64,000 nt of DNA from Pegoplata infirma (Eukaryota; Arthropoda; Insecta; Diptera; Anthomyiidae): the NCBI GenBank assembly GCA_963921195.1, contig OY992540.1, forward strand, positions 135,954,694 to 136,018,693, read 5' to 3'. Position 1 is the stretch's first letter; every line of letters begins with the position of its first letter. This document shows, piece after piece, positions 11,160 to 23,332 of the stretch. A program made the position numbers and the translations under genes. Below the pieces are notes generated by a model. It worked only from the letters and a program-made list of their open reading frames with translations, was not told the origin of the DNA and made no database searches.

Positions 11160-11460
11160 TAATTCAATTTCTTAAATCTGATTTAAAATAATTGAATTAA
11201 TTCCCTGTTTCTATAAATCGAAAAGAATTAATTCATTATTTAAATCACTTAATTTCATTGCAAAGAATTAATTCGTTGATTTGAATCAATTGAATTAATA
11301 CATTTTGATTTGAATCAACTGATTCAAATCACTTGATTTGAATCAACTGATTCAAATCACTTTTGATTCAAATCAACTGATTCAAATCACTTTTGATTCA
11401 AATCAACTGATTCAAATCACTTTTGGTTTGAATCAACTTGATTTAAACTTTTTTCACTTA
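11160..11460. repeat. Subterminal AATCAACTGATTCAAATC repeats, left block
   Basis: Short units such as TTGATTCAAATCAACTGATT and GAATTAATTC recur many times in direct and inverted form. The mirror block lies at 16555-16890. Subterminal repeat clusters of this kind are common as transposase-binding regions in hAT elements; that role is inferred. A 67-residue open frame here is only the translation of the repeat. Confidence 0.75.
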
Positions 11461-12227
11461 AATCAAACACTAAAAATGCACATTATAAAAATCTTATCAG
11501 GTCTGATTGCGTTAAATTCATTGGAATATCGCAAATTTTAAACACACCACGCCATCAATAAACAACACTCCAAATTGTACAGTATTATTAAATGTGTACA
11601 CCCAAAAAAATAACTAGTGTTAAAGAGTCTAATGTGACTTAGGTAAATTTTTTTTATATTGAGTTCAAGAAATTGCTCAAGTTTTAACTAAATTGTATAT
11701 GAAATTTATTTTGTAAAATAGCATTGTTTACAATATTAAATTTAACATACACAAACTTGAATCTTTTACCTTAGTTTTTTTTAAAAATATAAATAAATTT
11801 AATTCGATAAAGTCGACATATTAATGCCACATTGTAAACAACACATTGACAACAAATTGTATTTAATTTTTTATAAAATATATGTATGTATGAGGAACTA
11901 ATTTATTTAATTAATTAAAAAGGTAAGCAAAATAATGAGTTTATACTTATATTTGATAAACGTATACATATTAACCAAAATATTTACTTTCAGTTGCAGA
12001 CGGTGGTGGTTTATCCGAACATTTGCGGCATCCGCCACGCAACTTGTAAAAATACATTACTTGGCTGTTTAAATTTTAAGGAACGCCATAAAAAACATAA
12101 AACAATTGGTCTCCGGTTCGCAGTGTTGGTTCAATAGTAGACACAAAAGCAGATCCAGAAAATGACTTGAGGTTTTTGATTGCAGATTCCGGTTAGTGAT
12201 AAATCAGCATCTACAGAAAAAATTCTT

Positions 12228-15200
12228 TAGAAAAATAGTCTCACAATATGGTACTTTCTATAGAACAATTGTCTCAGAATATGAAAATTGTTCTAAAGAA
12301 AAATTGTCTTAGAATCTATGATTTTTTCTATTGAAAAATTGTATCAGAACCTGAGACTTTTTCTGTAGAAAAATTGTCACAGAATCTAAAATTTGTTCTG
12401 TAGAAAAATTGTGTCAGAATCTGAGTTTTTTTTTCTATAGGAAAATTGTTTAAGAATTTGTTTATAGAAAAATTGTCTCAAAATTTGTCTCAAAATGCAA
12501 GACAAAAAGTCTATAGAAAAAATTTCTCAGAAATAGAGAATTTTTCTATAGAAAAAAATTCTAAGAATTACAGAATTTTTTCAATAGTAAATTTCTGAAA
12601 GACAATTTTTCTTTTGAAAATTTTTTGATAGACAATTTTTTTATAAAAAAATTTTCAAGCAATATTTCCGTAGAAAATATCTCTAAAAAAAATTTTTGTA
12701 TAAAAATTTCTCAAGGACAATTTTTCTATAGAAAATTTCTGAAAGACAATTCTTCTATAGAAAATTTCTTAAAGACAAGTTTTCTATAAAAAAATTTTTA
12801 AATACAATTTTTTATAAAAAATTTTTTATACAATTTTTCTATAGAAAATATGTATTAAGACAATTTTTCTTTAAAAATTTTCATAGAAAATTTCTTAAAG
12901 ACAATTTTTCTCTAGAAATGTCTGAAAGACAATTTTTCTACAGAAAATTTCTGAAAGACAATTTTTCTATAGATACTTTCTAAAAAAAACAAAAAAATAT
13001 CTAAAGAAAAGTTGTTTTTACGAAATTTTTTACAGAATAATTTTCTATAGAAAAACTGTATTTTCTATAGAAAAATTATCTTTAAGAAATTTTCTTTACA
13101 AAAATTGTCTTTGAAAAAGTTTCTATTAAAAATTGTCTTTCAAAAATTTTCTATAGAAAAAAATGTCTTTAAGACATTTTCTATAGAAAAATTGTATTTG
13201 AAAAATTTTCTATTTAAAAATGCCTTTAAGACATTTTCTATAGAAAAATTGTATTTGAAAAATTTTCTATTTAAAAATTGTATTTGACAAAGTTTTTATA
13301 GAAAAATTGTCTTTAAGAAATTTTCTATAGAAAAATTGTCTTTCAGAAATGTTCTATAGAAAAATTGTCCTTGAGAAATTTTCTATAAAAAATTTTCTAT
13401 AAACAAATTGTCCTTGAGAAAATTTATGAAAATTTTTTAAAAAATTTTCTACAGAAAAATTTTCTTTTAGAAATTTTCTCTGAAAATCTGTCTTTCAGAA
13501 ATTTTCTATAGAAAAATTTTCTTTCACAAATTTTCTGTAAAAAAATTGTCTCTCAGAAATTTTTTTTTTTTAGAAATTTTCTATAGAAAACCTGTCTTTT
13601 AGAAATTTTATATAGAAAAATTGTTTTTCAGAAATTTTCTGCAGCAAAATTGTCTCTCTGCAATTTTCTATAAAAAATTGTCTTTGAGAAAGTTTCTATA
13701 GAATTTTTTTTTTTAATTTTCTATTAAAAAATTATCTTTGAGAAGTTTTCTATATAAAAATTATATTTGGGAAATTTTCTATAGAAAATTATCTTTAAAA
13801 AATTTTCTATTGAAGAATTGTCTTTGAGAAATTTTCTGTAGAAAAATTGTCCTTGGGAATTGTCTTTGAGAATTTTTCTATGGAAAATTATTTTTCAAAA
13901 ATATTCTCTAGAAAAATTTCTCTCAGAAATTTTCTATAGAAATATTGTCTAAGAAATTTTCTATAGAATAATTGTCTTTAAGAAAATTGCCTTTCAGAAG
14001 TATTCTATGGAAAATTGTGTTTGAGAAAGTTTCCATAGAAAGATTGTCTTTCAGAAATTTTCTACAGAAAACCTGTCTTTCAGAAATTTTATATAGAAAA
14101 ACTGTCTTTGAAAAAGTTTCTGTAGAAAAATTGTCTTTGAGAAATATTTTATAGAAAAATTGTCTTTGAGAAATATTCTATAGAAAAATTGTCTTTCAGA
14201 AACTTTCTATAAAAAATTTTCTATAGAAAAATTGTTGTTCAAAAATTTTCTATAGAAAAATTAACTTTCAAAATTTTTTTTAGAAAAATTGTCTTTCAGA
14301 AATTTTCTATAGAAAAATTGTCTTCCAGAAATTTTCTATAGACGAATTGTCTTTCAGAAAATTTCTACAGAAAAATTGCCTTTCAGAAATTTTCTATGAA
14401 AAATTATCTTTGTGAAATTTTCTATAGAAAAATTATCTTTTTTAATTGGTTTATAGAAAAATTATCTTTAAAAAATTTTCTATTAAAGAATTATCTTTGA
14501 GAAATTTTTTATAGAAAAATTGTCTTTAAGAAATTTTTTATAGAAATTTTTTTTTAAATTTTTTTTTTAAAAAGTTTTCTATAGAAAAATTGTCGTCAAA
14601 AACTTTCTATAGAAAAATTATCTTTCAGAAATTTTCTATAGAAAAATTGTCAACCAGAAATTTTCTATCGAAAAATTTTCTTTCAGAAATTTTCTATAGA
14701 AAAACTGTCTTTCAGGAATTTGCTATAGAAGAATTGTCTTTGAGAAAATTTCTATAGAAAATTTTACTTTAAGAAATTTTCTATAGGAGTATTTTCTTTC
14801 AGAAATTTTCTGTAGAAAAATTATTTCTCAGAAATTTTCTATAAAAAAATTGTCTTTGGAAATTTTCTATAGAAAAATTGTCTATTAAAAATTTTCTATA
14901 GAAGAATTTTCTTTGAGAAATTTTTTAAAAAAATTGTCTGTTAAAAATTTTCTATAGTAAATCTGTCTTTTAGAAATTTTTTATAGAAAAATAGTCTTTC
15001 AGAAATTTTCTATAGAAGAATTGTCTTTCAGAAAGTTTCCATAGAAAAATTGTCTGTCAGGAATTTTCTAAAGAAGAATTGTCTTTTTATTTCTATAGAA
15101 AAATTGTCTGTGAGAAAGTTTCTATAGAAAAAATTAGTTGTCACTGATCATGCTAAGTATGTATTTTAAGCTTGTTAGTATTTATATTTTATTATAAAAT

Positions 15201-15345
15201 TGTCTTTCAGAAATTTTCTATAGAAGAATTGTCTTTCAGAAAGTTTCTATAGAAAAATTGTCTGTCAGGAATTTTCTAAAGAAGAATTGTCTTTTTATTT
15301 CTATAGAAAAATTGTCTTTGAGAAAGTTTCTATAGAAAAAATTAG
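12228..15345. repeat. 3.1-kb minisatellite of roughly 30-bp units
   Basis: About a hundred diverged copies of a unit close to TTTTCTATAGAAAAATTGTC plus TTTCAGAAA. The core TTTCTATAGAAA is a palindrome. At the left edge (12228-12480) the units instead read GTCTCAGAATCTGAG before the core, matching the cleaner 35-bp array at 60530-61480. Near the right edge a 208-bp block (with ATTAGTTGTCACTGATCATG) is duplicated in direct orientation, at 15141 and 15349. Frames here are repeat translation, not genes. Confidence 0.9.
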
Positions 15346-15739
15346 TTGTCACTGATCATGCTAAGTATGTATTTTAAGTTTGTTAGTATTTATATTTTAT
15401 TATAAAATTGTCCTTTATATTAAAAAAAATATTAAATAAATTAAAATTTATAATATTGAGCATTTTGTATGGAAGGGGATATATAAAACTATTAAATCAA
15501 CCTAAAAAAATACGTTATTTGACCAATCAAACTGTACCATTTATTTAAATATAGTGGCTAAATAAACAAAAAAACAAATTTGAAATAATGCTTAAATGCA
15601 TTTTGTAAGTTTACCTAAGTTGATTAGGGTAATATGCAAAGAAACTTTTCAAGTTGGATTCCTGCGAAAAATCTTAGGTAAATTATACCCTAAAATTAAA
15701 TAATTTCACAATTGTTTTTTTTTGGGTGTACCTTTAGTC

Positions 15740-16217
15740 TAGAGATGGGCGCTGGTCACGTGATTTGCGTGATTCACGTGAATCACGCGTGAGTGTGAGT
15801 GATTTCCATTTCAATCACGTGATTGTGAGTGAGCGTGATTTGAAAAAAACCTGAGCGAGTGATTAGTGAGTTAGTCATTTATTTTTTGCGTGAGTCTGCG
15901 TGATTAGATTTTTTGATTTGCACAATTTTTTGATTTGCCCAATTTTTTTAAAATTTTTCTAAAAATTTTTTTTTTTCGAGTTTTTTTTTTTTTTTTGGTA
16001 AGAAAATTTTATTGCGTGAGTAGATTTTGCGTGACTCACGCGTGAGCGTGATTGAATCTGGCGTGAGTCACGCGTGAGTGTGAGTAAGTTTTTTATTACT
16101 CACGTGAATAGTGAGTGAGCGTGATTAAAAAAATATTGCGTGAGGGATTAGTGAGTGATCCGATTATTTTTTGCGTTAGTGAGTGTGAGTCAAAATCCAC
16201 TCACGCGCCTATCTTTA
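15740..16217. mobile_element. hAT-like MITE, TSD CTTTAGTC
   Basis: Ends TAGAGATGGGCGC (15740) and, inverted, TAAAGATAGGCGC (16217). Exact 8-bp TSD CTTTAGTC at 15732-15739 and 16218-16225. The body is made of repeated GTGATT, CACGTG, TCACGCGTGAG and GTGAGTGTGAGT motifs in both orientations. It is nested inside the 5.76-kb element. A 39-bp fragment of the same end occurs in gbb intron 1 at 35473. Confidence 0.9.
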
Positions 16218-16318
16218 CTTTAGTCAATAACGAATTTGGCTCTTCAGCATAAAAATAACTTTAAACACAAAAACAATGAATGATTTACATTTTTATTATA
16301 CACATACATTTCCATTAT

Positions 16319-16351
16319 ATCGAAAAGTCGTGCATTATCCCACCCTTAATG
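16319..16351 (-). repeat. End fragment of the AAGGGTGGGATA family
   Basis: On the minus strand this reads AAGGGTGGGATAATGCACGA followed by a TTTTCGAT tract. It resembles the left end of the element at 17531. No second end is nearby, so it is a relic or solo end. Confidence 0.5.
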
Positions 16352-16554
16352 TATATGTGCAAATTAATAAATGTTATATTAAAGCAATGTCTTGCATTTT
16401 TGTGATTCCTTTGCATGCATAGGCTAAAAAATGCTGCCAATAAAATGTACACTATAAAATTCTGTTGCTTTGACTTTTTGCTTGCTACTACCGCACAAGA
16501 ATATATGTTATAGTATGTGTGTGCGTGTGTAAAGTAAATACTTTGATTTAAGAA

Positions 16555-16890
16555 AAAAATGTTTAAATCAACTGAATCAAAACATTTTTGATTTGAATCA
16601 ATTGATTTGAATCAAATTGATTTGAATCAATTGATTTGAATCAAATTGATTTGAATCAATTGATTTGAATCAATTGATTTGAATCAAGTGAATTAATTCT
16701 TTGTTGATTTGAATCAAGTTGATTTGAATCATTATTTAAACAAGGAATTAAACAAAAAATTAGTTAATTCATTCAACAAAAAGTTGAAATTAATTCTTTT
16801 GAATCAAATCATCAAGAATTAATTCCTTGATTTATTAATATGAATTAATCTTTTTGCGAATCAAATCAAAAAGTGAATTAATTCTTCAAA
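16555..16890. repeat. Subterminal GATTTGAATCAATT repeats, right block
   Basis: Tandem TTGATTTGAATCAA units followed by GAATTAATTC units, mirror image of the block at 11160-11460. It completes the right end of the 5.76-kb hAT-like element. Confidence 0.75.
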
Positions 16891-17269
16891 GGTCTGAGTG
16901 TAATTCAATATTGAAAATAATAAACATATTCATACAAATCAAAGCGCAGTTTTACCATTAAAATAAAAAAATAACTAACTGTATATTTTTTTAAATGCTC
17001 GTTTTAATTTCCAAATATTTTAATAACATTTTCTTTTTGTATTTCATTAGTGCATTACTTTTCTAGAAAAGAAAACCGAAAAGTTAATACGAAATTTTTA
17101 AAAAATCAACTGAAAAAATTATTAAAAAATCAGTAAAAAATTAATAGTTTGTAACGCGAGTTTACTAAAACGAATTACAAAAAAATATTTTTTTAGTACA
17201 ATTTAGTAAAAAAGTTGTAAAGTTGGGATACAAACAATTTTACAAACTTTTTTACTAACGTATTTTTTT

Positions 17270-17500
17270 GAGTGTAGGTTTCTTTGCATAATATAGAAGA
17301 TAAATGAAAAAAACTGAAAAATGGCCTTGTCTTCCCCCCTCCTTTTTCACCCCTAAATGTGAATTTGGGCCGCTAAAAAAATACATGTCCCTTTATTTTT
17401 TCTGATTTACAAAATAAAACCAATTCCATAAAGATCCGCGGGTGACACTAAGGAGACTTCACTTGTAAGTTTTAGTATTAGCTCAAGAATTTTCTTGAGC
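17270..17500. repeat. Fragment related to the 9031 hAT interior
   Basis: GGTTTCTTTGCATAATATAG and the following AACGAAAAAAACTGAAAA-type sequence resemble 9412-9450 within the 9031 element. The two ends of that element are not present, so this is a diverged fragment. Confidence 0.45.
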
Positions 17501-17530
17501 TATTATTAATATAAATAAGACATGCGCCCT

Positions 17531-17864
17531 AGGGGTGGGATAGTGCACGAGTTTTCGATTTCGACACGCTAGAACCGCTTATTTTGTGAGGTTCGTAAAA
17601 AAAATGCATGAGCCAAAAAATGGGGCAGGTCGGATAGGATCTAGGAGTCGCTCAACGGGGTCAAAGTTGGGTATAGAGGGGAAAAAATCCACAAAAAGCC
17701 CTACAGCTCTCCTGGTTTTGCCCCAAGAGGGATCAAATGTGAGACCGACCCCCATTATTTTTTCCCCCAAACACTTTTCTCAAACATACCTAAGCCCTAT
17801 CTCTACTCCTTAAGGGGGCTCCCATACTGCTGCTTAAAATCTAACACAACACTATCCCACCCTT
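17531..17864. mobile_element. AGGGGTGGGATAGTGC inverted-repeat element
   Basis: The left end AGGGGTGGGATAGTG (17531) and the right end CACTATCCCACCCTT (about 17850-17864) are inverse complements. A related end is at 16319-16351. Overlapping 63- and 75-residue frames on opposite strands look fortuitous. The TSD was not resolved. Confidence 0.55.
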
Positions 17865-17946
17865 ATTGGTTACTCAAGTCATAATAAAAATGTCCATGAA
17901 TATTTTCAAATTGAGAAAAAACAAAGTTTGTTGACTTTTGTCACTA
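17865..17946 (+). repeat. Left flank of a split 1.18-kb-family repeat
   Basis: TTACTCAAGTCATAATAAAA through AACAAAGTTTGTTGACTTTTG to TCACTA matches 47040-47120, where the sequence runs on without a break into TGTTTTATTTTCAATATGAG. Here that continuation is found only at 23333. This is the left side of a site interrupted by 5.4 kb. Confidence 0.7.
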
Positions 17947-18451
17947 CCCGTGTAAAAAAAATGATATGGTGCCAGATATACATAATTGTATCTCATATTA
18001 TATCTGAGCTTTATATCTAATCAGATATGTTAGATCCGAGAAATGGGGACAAATCTCGGATCAAATTTGATCTAATTGGATCAAAACTGATATTATATCT
18101 GAAATTATCATATCTAATTTAAATAATGGTACCAAAATCCCGAGTAAAAAAGTTTTGATATAATCATATAGTTTTTTATATAATTGTATATAAATAGATC
18201 CATCATTTGATCCCAAAAATGGAGGATATAAAAATATATGATTATATCTTATTAGATCAAATTTAATATAATTAGATATAATTAGATCCCAAAAATGGAA
18301 CGGTAAATTTCATATTATTTGATATTAAAGATAATATTAGATCTAATAAGATATAATTATATATTATTAAATCTTATTAGATCTAATTTTTTATAATATC
18401 AAATTAGATAATATTTACCGTTCCATTTTTGGGATCTAATTATATCTTATA

Positions 18452-18972
18452 CCCTGTTCTCACGAGCATCTAAAAACGTTTTTAAACGACATTTGTTTTA
18501 ATTAAAAAAAAGTGTTCACACGTAATGTCACTCGTTTTATTTTGGTTTTTATGTTTTTATTTTGACATTTGCATTATCAGTTGATAAACGTGTACACATT
18601 TCAACAACAAACGAAATTAAAATATTAAAATTATATTCACTAATTTTATATATAACTGTTTATAATGTTCAAGAATTGTTTAAAGATAAAAATAGCACGA
18701 TTTTTTTTTGTATTATTTACATTTTAGTAATAAACAATGTTGCCAATATCAATAAAATGCTTTAAAAACGCTGAATATTCAAAAATACTCAATTCGACCC
18801 CTGGAATTCCGCTTGTTTTAAATCGTTTTAATTTTAAAACGAGCTAAAAACATTTTTATTTTGACATATTACAACAAAAAAATGTATGGTAAAACGAGTC
18901 ATAAAAATGGTTTTTAAGCATAAAACGAAAAATGTTGCTAAAAATGGTTTTTAGCTGTAAGTGAGAACAGGG
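18452..18972. mobile_element. TA-flanked MITE with CCCTGTTCTCAC ends
   Basis: Ends CCCTGTTCTCAC and GTGAGAACAGGG are perfect inverse complements of 12 bp, with TA directly outside (18450-18451 and 18973-18974). A TA duplication suggests Tc1/mariner-type movement. TAAAAACGTTTTTA-like motifs recur inside near both ends. Confidence 0.75.
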
Positions 18973-19438
18973 TATTATTGTCTAAATTTTGATCTAATAA
19001 GATATAATCATATATTTTTGGATCCTCCATTTTTGGGATCAAATGTTATATGGCACCGTATTATTTTTTTTTAGTCGGGATATATATTAACTGGGCTATT
19101 CATAATGAGTAAATTAAATCTAATGTAGGTTTATTTGACTGATATTGCATGAATATTTGTCAAATAAACCTACTTTAAGTAAACTTTAAGTATTATGAAT
19201 AAAGGCCTAAATCATTTCTTAAAATGTATGATGAAACCTAAATTTCATCAAACAAAACCTGAAAATTTACGAAATAAACACAACATAATTTTAAAATTAT
19301 TTTATTTTTGATTTATTTTTGATTTAAAAACACAGAAAAATTTAAAAACTTGTTGATGCAATATTCTGCCAAAAATATGCATTATGTCTTTAAAAAAAAA
19401 TCTTTTGAAATAAAAATGACAGACATGGTTTTAGGCAT

Positions 19439-20040
19439 CCACTTTTTAAACTTCCTTACACTGAATTGAAGAATGCAACGTTAAATAAGTACAAGGGTTT
19501 TTTCATTCCTTTCTCAATTTCAAATTTTCTCTGTTCTTCAAATGCAAAAAAAGTCGCTTCCATCAAGATATGATTTAATTTGGAAGGGTTCCATGTCTTG
19601 CGATGCCTCCTAGTTGTTTTTCTTTCTAATATGCATAAACAGCTTGAACGCTAAAAAAATAAAAACATATTATATGCTATTTACATATGCCCCGAAATCC
19701 ATATAAATTTGGATTTCAAATCCAATTAAAATCTATACCGTTTACATATGCTTTTTTGACATTTAGCGGGATTTTGTTTGTACTAACTCTGTATTTTCTT
19801 TTGATTTGTGTACAGGGTTGTTAGTTGGAAAATTACCCAATTTTATAAATATTTCTAAAAACAATGATTTTTCTTTGCCGGAGCCAATATTTTCAATCCC
19901 ACTAGTATATGTTGGGACCACAATATCAAAAAATGTGTTTTTATGTAGAGCTGCTTCTTTAAATGCAAGAAAATTAACAATTTTGCCAAGTTTGGGGCCG
20001 CCAACATTGAGTGTTTTTCTTTGTTAGGAAGACCAAATTG
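19439..20040 (-). pseudogene. Possible minus-strand transposon coding relics
   Basis: Two minus-strand stretches are less A/T-biased than the surroundings and read as ordinary protein. One, about 19623-19439, contains RRHRKTWNPSKLNHILMEA and FFAFEEQRKFEIEKG. The other, about 19990-19800, contains GGPKLGKIVNFLAFKEAAL and DIVVPTYTSGIENIG. I do not recognise a family. They could be broken exons of the transposase of the surrounding element. Stops and a frameshift at the edge of the second argue against a live gene. Confidence 0.35.
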
Positions 20041-20424
20041 GTCAACTAAATTGTACGTTTACCATTTGCAATGGTAAATTTTAAATGAAACATTGTTAAA
20101 CATTGTTTTTATTAATCTTTTAATAGTTTTAAAAAAATAAATTTTAATTGTTTTTTTTACTTTATAAAAAACAACAACAGCTGATAAAAAATCGTGTGCA
20201 GCGTTGTAAAAAAAGCATTAGGGATGATTATTTTGGGAAAACCCATAGTTGTACAATTAAGTAGTAGAAATTTTTTGGATTTTAAATTACGATTTTCTCA
20301 AAATCCAAGTTTTTTTTTGTATGGGATTTGACATTTGAAATCCAAAAAAGTAATTGGATTTACTTGGATTTTCATTGAAATCCCATTTTTTTTTGGATTT
20401 CGAGGCATATGTAAATGGCCTATT
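19671..20424. mobile_element. Inverted-repeat element with GGATTTCRGGGCATATG ends
   Basis: CTATTTACATATGCCCCGAA followed by ATCC near 19677 is mirrored by GGATTTCGAGGCATATGTAA near 20394-20414. Further inside, TTGGATTTCAAATCCAATTA and GTAATTGGATTTACTTGGAT continue the inverted repeat. Exact ends and TSD were not resolved (a TATTA pair is possible). Confidence 0.5.
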
Positions 20425-20464
20425 AGCTGCTTGCAAAATCAATATTTTTACTTACAATTAGTCG

Positions 20465-20655
20465 CAATCAGAGCTTCGAACGAATTAATTCTATTGAGAA
20501 TTAATTCACCAAAAGTTTAATTCTGTTTTAATAAGTTTTGAATTATCATTCCTTACCAGCATTCAACACGAATTAATTCAAAGGCTTAATTCTCAAAGCT
20601 TAAATAAAATTGAATTAATTCCCAAGAGAATTAATTCCTTGCAAGCAATCATTCG
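20465..20655. repeat. GAATTAATTC-rich patch
   Basis: Repeated GAATTAATTC and TTAATTCTC units beginning after CAGAGCTTCGAA, reminiscent of the subterminal blocks of the 5.76-kb hAT-like element. It may be a solo end; no partner end was found. Confidence 0.4.
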
Positions 20656-21433
20656 ATTGAATGATCAAAATTTTTCATCATTCAAATCTATTAAGCTGCC
20701 CATTCACTTGCAATAAAATTGCTCAACTTAAAAAAAAAATATTTTACAATATTATTGTCGTTTTACCCTACACAGCAAATAAAATTGCTCAATACTTAAA
20801 CCCAATATATTGTACAAGATATAAACATAAACATAACATAATAAAAGTTGTACAATATAGACAACACACTGATAAAATATATTGCAGATAAAATATATAT
20901 AGTTTGTTTTGAGAAATTTGTTTTTATATTTTTGTGATAGAAAAAAATATAAATTGTTACTCGAAGAAAATTATTGAAACAATAAACAGCAATTTAATTT
21001 TCCCTGTTTCGTTTTGTAATTGTGCGTATTTTTATTTCTAAACCACTAAAAATAAAAGCTTTTCTCCCTGTTTGCACACAAAAAAGTTGCAAGACTTTAT
21101 CGCGAGCAAAAAAAGTTAGCATGTAAGTTGCAACTTAAAGTTATCTAATCTTACCTTAAATAGTGCTAAAAAGTCCATCTTTGTTTTAGCATTATCTCCA
21201 AATTCTTCATCTATTTTTTAGGCGGTGAATGTCACCCTTTCATCAATTATCTTGATGTGCAGTTTTAATTTCGTGAACGTTTTTTTGTCATAAAATTCCC
21301 GCGAAATATTAATGTTTAAAGAAAAACAATAAATGACAATTTTATTTTATTTTATTTTTTTTTTTCAATTTATTATTTTGAAAGAAATTTCAATTTCAAA
21401 TTCAAAACAAAAAATTGTGAATTTTGTTTCTAA

Positions 21434-21890
21434 TAGTACATTCACACTTACCTCGAAACCCCGTTGAAACCTCGTACTTTCAATTTTAAAGCTCGACTGT
21501 TCACACTCTATTATAATTTTGACACTTATCTAGTTTTCGTAAACTAGAACAAAAAAATATCTTTTAAAAATGAATTAAATACTGCAGAAATTATGTTTTT
21601 AGACATTTTATTTTTTTTTATTCCAAATAAATTAATATTTTAAAGAATTTTTGTAAATAAATTGAATTATTTATTTTTTTATTTTTGGCGTTTTCCCATT
21701 TTCTCTCTTTCTCACTGTCGCACAGTGGTAAAAATATGAAAAATTGTGAATTTTATAAGGTTTCAATCGAACTTTCATTGAAACCTCACTACAAAAAGGG
21801 TTCAATTTGTGAGGGAAAATACGTATTTTCAAATGAGGTTTGACACGAAACCAAGTTAAACGGGGTTTCGAGGTCAATCTGAACGTACTA
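21434..21890. mobile_element. 457-bp Harbinger-like MITE, copy 1, TSD TAA
   Basis: Left end TAGTACATTCACACTTACCT then CGAAACCCCGTT; right end AACGGGGTTTCGAGG then TCAATCTGAACGTACTA. TAA lies on both sides (21431-21433 and 21891-21893). Near-identical layout to 25875-26330 and to the interrupted copy at 44094. The 3-bp TWA duplication indicates PIF/Harbinger. Confidence 0.85.
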
Positions 21891-22124
21891 TAACTTTTGA
21901 TTGAAAATAGAAATATAAAATAAAATAAAATAAAAACAAAAATGATAAGTTTGATAATTGCATAAAATTTTAATAATAAACAATTTTTATTATATTAGGG
22001 ATGTATTTACACCCGTGCATAAAAAAATTTCGTAAAAAGTTTCACTAAATTTTGATTTGGGACCAGATCTGGTTATATCTTACTATATATATCAGATATA
22101 ATAGAATATTAACCATATCAAATA

Positions 22125-23205
22125 CACTGAAAAAAAAAGACATAACTAAATTTAAGGAAAAAATGTCTTTGAAAATTTATCATGAATTTTCCTAAAATTT
22201 AGTTAAAATTACCTTAAAAATGAGAAATTTTCTTAACTATTAGGAAAAATTTTTAGTTCATTTACTTATAATTAGTTCATAGTTTTCTTTAAATGGATTT
22301 TTTAAATATTAGGAAAAAAATTCTTACTACCAAAGAAATTTTCCTCAAATCTAAGAATCGTATCTTTATTTTTAAGACATATTTCTTAAAATACAATTTA
22401 GTTCAAATTTAGTTAAAATTTACTAAAAAAACATCATCGTATTTCTCTTCTTTGAATTGAGGAAGTGTACTTCTTAGAATTTAGTTAATGACTTCTGTAA
22501 ATTTAGTAAATAACTTCTTAGAATTTAGTTAAAAATTCAAAATGGCGATATCTCAAAAACTAAGCGAGATAGAGCGAAACGGATGAAATTTTCAAAAGAA
22601 AGACTACAAAGAAAAATATTGAATAGCCTAGCTCTGCATATCTGTCGGGGTCTCAAGACCCTAATTTTAGATCTAAAATTTAAAATTCCCGAGATTTTAT
22701 ATATACACATATCTCGGTAAATACTGCCAACATGAGAAAACGTCCAACGGCATTTTTGTAGCTCTTGACTCGTAGAACACTTCCGCAAAATACCCGAAAG
22801 CCCTCCGATTAATAGCTTTTGAGTTATCCGGTTTTTAAGATTCTCAAGGCCCTATCAGGCCCCTTATTACCGTATCTCAAAAACTAAGCAAGTTAGAGCG
22901 AAACGGACACAAGTTTTGGTTCAAAATCTATGGGGACCCTTAAAGGACCCAACGGGGTCTCGAGTTAAATGGGGTCCGAACCCATGGGTCCAGGGTCTAT
23001 ACCCAATCTATTTCTAAAATGTGAAGTATAATTTTTCCCGTTTTCTAGTTAAAATTGGCTTAAAATTAAATAACTTCGATTTCCTTATTTTTGGGAAAAT
23101 TATGAACTAAAACCAAGAAAAAAAATCTTTGGAGCCAAATCATTCCCTCTTTTTCTCAAAATTGAGTTAATTTTCCCAGATTTTAGTTCACTTTTTTTTT
23201 GAGTG
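22125..23205. mobile_element. TA-flanked CACTGAAAAAAA element
   Basis: Ends CACTGAAAAAAAA and TTTTTTTTTGAGTG, with TA outside (22123-22124 and 23206-23207). TTTAGTTAAAATT-type motifs recur. The middle contains two versions of ATCTCAAAAACTAAGC...GAGCGAAACGGA, at about 22551 and 22875. No transposase seen. Other elements with CACT...AGTG ends and TA flanks are at 45564 and 45993. Confidence 0.65.
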
Positions 23206-23332
23206 TAGAAGATCTCATTATATATAGCATTAGATATATCATATCTTGCTATATATAATTACATCCAACATCATATCTAATGAGATATAATTATATCTTA
23301 TCAGATCCAATTATATCTAATCTTTTTTACAC

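Larger units (their letters stand above)
11136..16896. mobile_element. 5.76-kb hAT-like element carrying a minisatellite, TSD AGTGTAAT
   Basis: The left end CAGACCTTTGAAGATTTAATTC (11136) is mirrored by the right end GAATTAATTCTTCAAAGGTCTG (16896). Exact 8-bp duplications AGTGTAAT lie at 11128-11135 and 16897-16904. CAG...CTG ends and an 8-bp TSD indicate hAT. Next to each end is a block of repeated TTGATTTGAATCAA units. The interior holds a 3.1-kb minisatellite, a nested 478-bp hAT-like element and AT-rich filler. I see no transposase; a short non-A/T-rich patch at about 11995-12215 could be a coding relic but shows no domain. Confidence 0.8.
17947..23332. mobile_element. CCCGTGTAAA element, large copy with nested insertions
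   Basis: The left end is CCCGTGTAAAAAAAATGATA (17947). The right end is AATCTTTTTTACAC (23332), read inverted GTGTAAAAAAGATT; the last GGG seen in the copy ending at 42265 is missing. Many ATATAATTAGATC motifs in both orientations fill both terminal regions. The split flanks at 17865-17946 and 23333-23377 show it is one insertion. Inside it are a TA-flanked MITE (18452), an inverted-repeat element (about 19671-20424), a Harbinger MITE (21434) and a TA-flanked element (22125). Superfamily not assigned. Confidence 0.6.

Noticed and set aside
13105..14154. Open frames in the minisatellite
   Set aside because: They are translations of a 30-bp repeat whose units happen to lack stops.
12228..15345. 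CRISPR-like regular repeats
   Set aside because: Units are contiguous diverged tandem copies without unique spacers, in a eukaryotic transposon.
18562..18765. 67-residue frame
   Set aside because: Within a TA-flanked MITE; AT-rich hydrophobic translation without a known domain.
19030..19079. Right end of a short CCCGTGTAAA element at 19079
   Set aside because: GGCACCGTATT...AGTCGGG resembles an inverted left end, but the split flanks at 17946 and 23333 place the true right end at 23332; treated as an internal inverted repeat.
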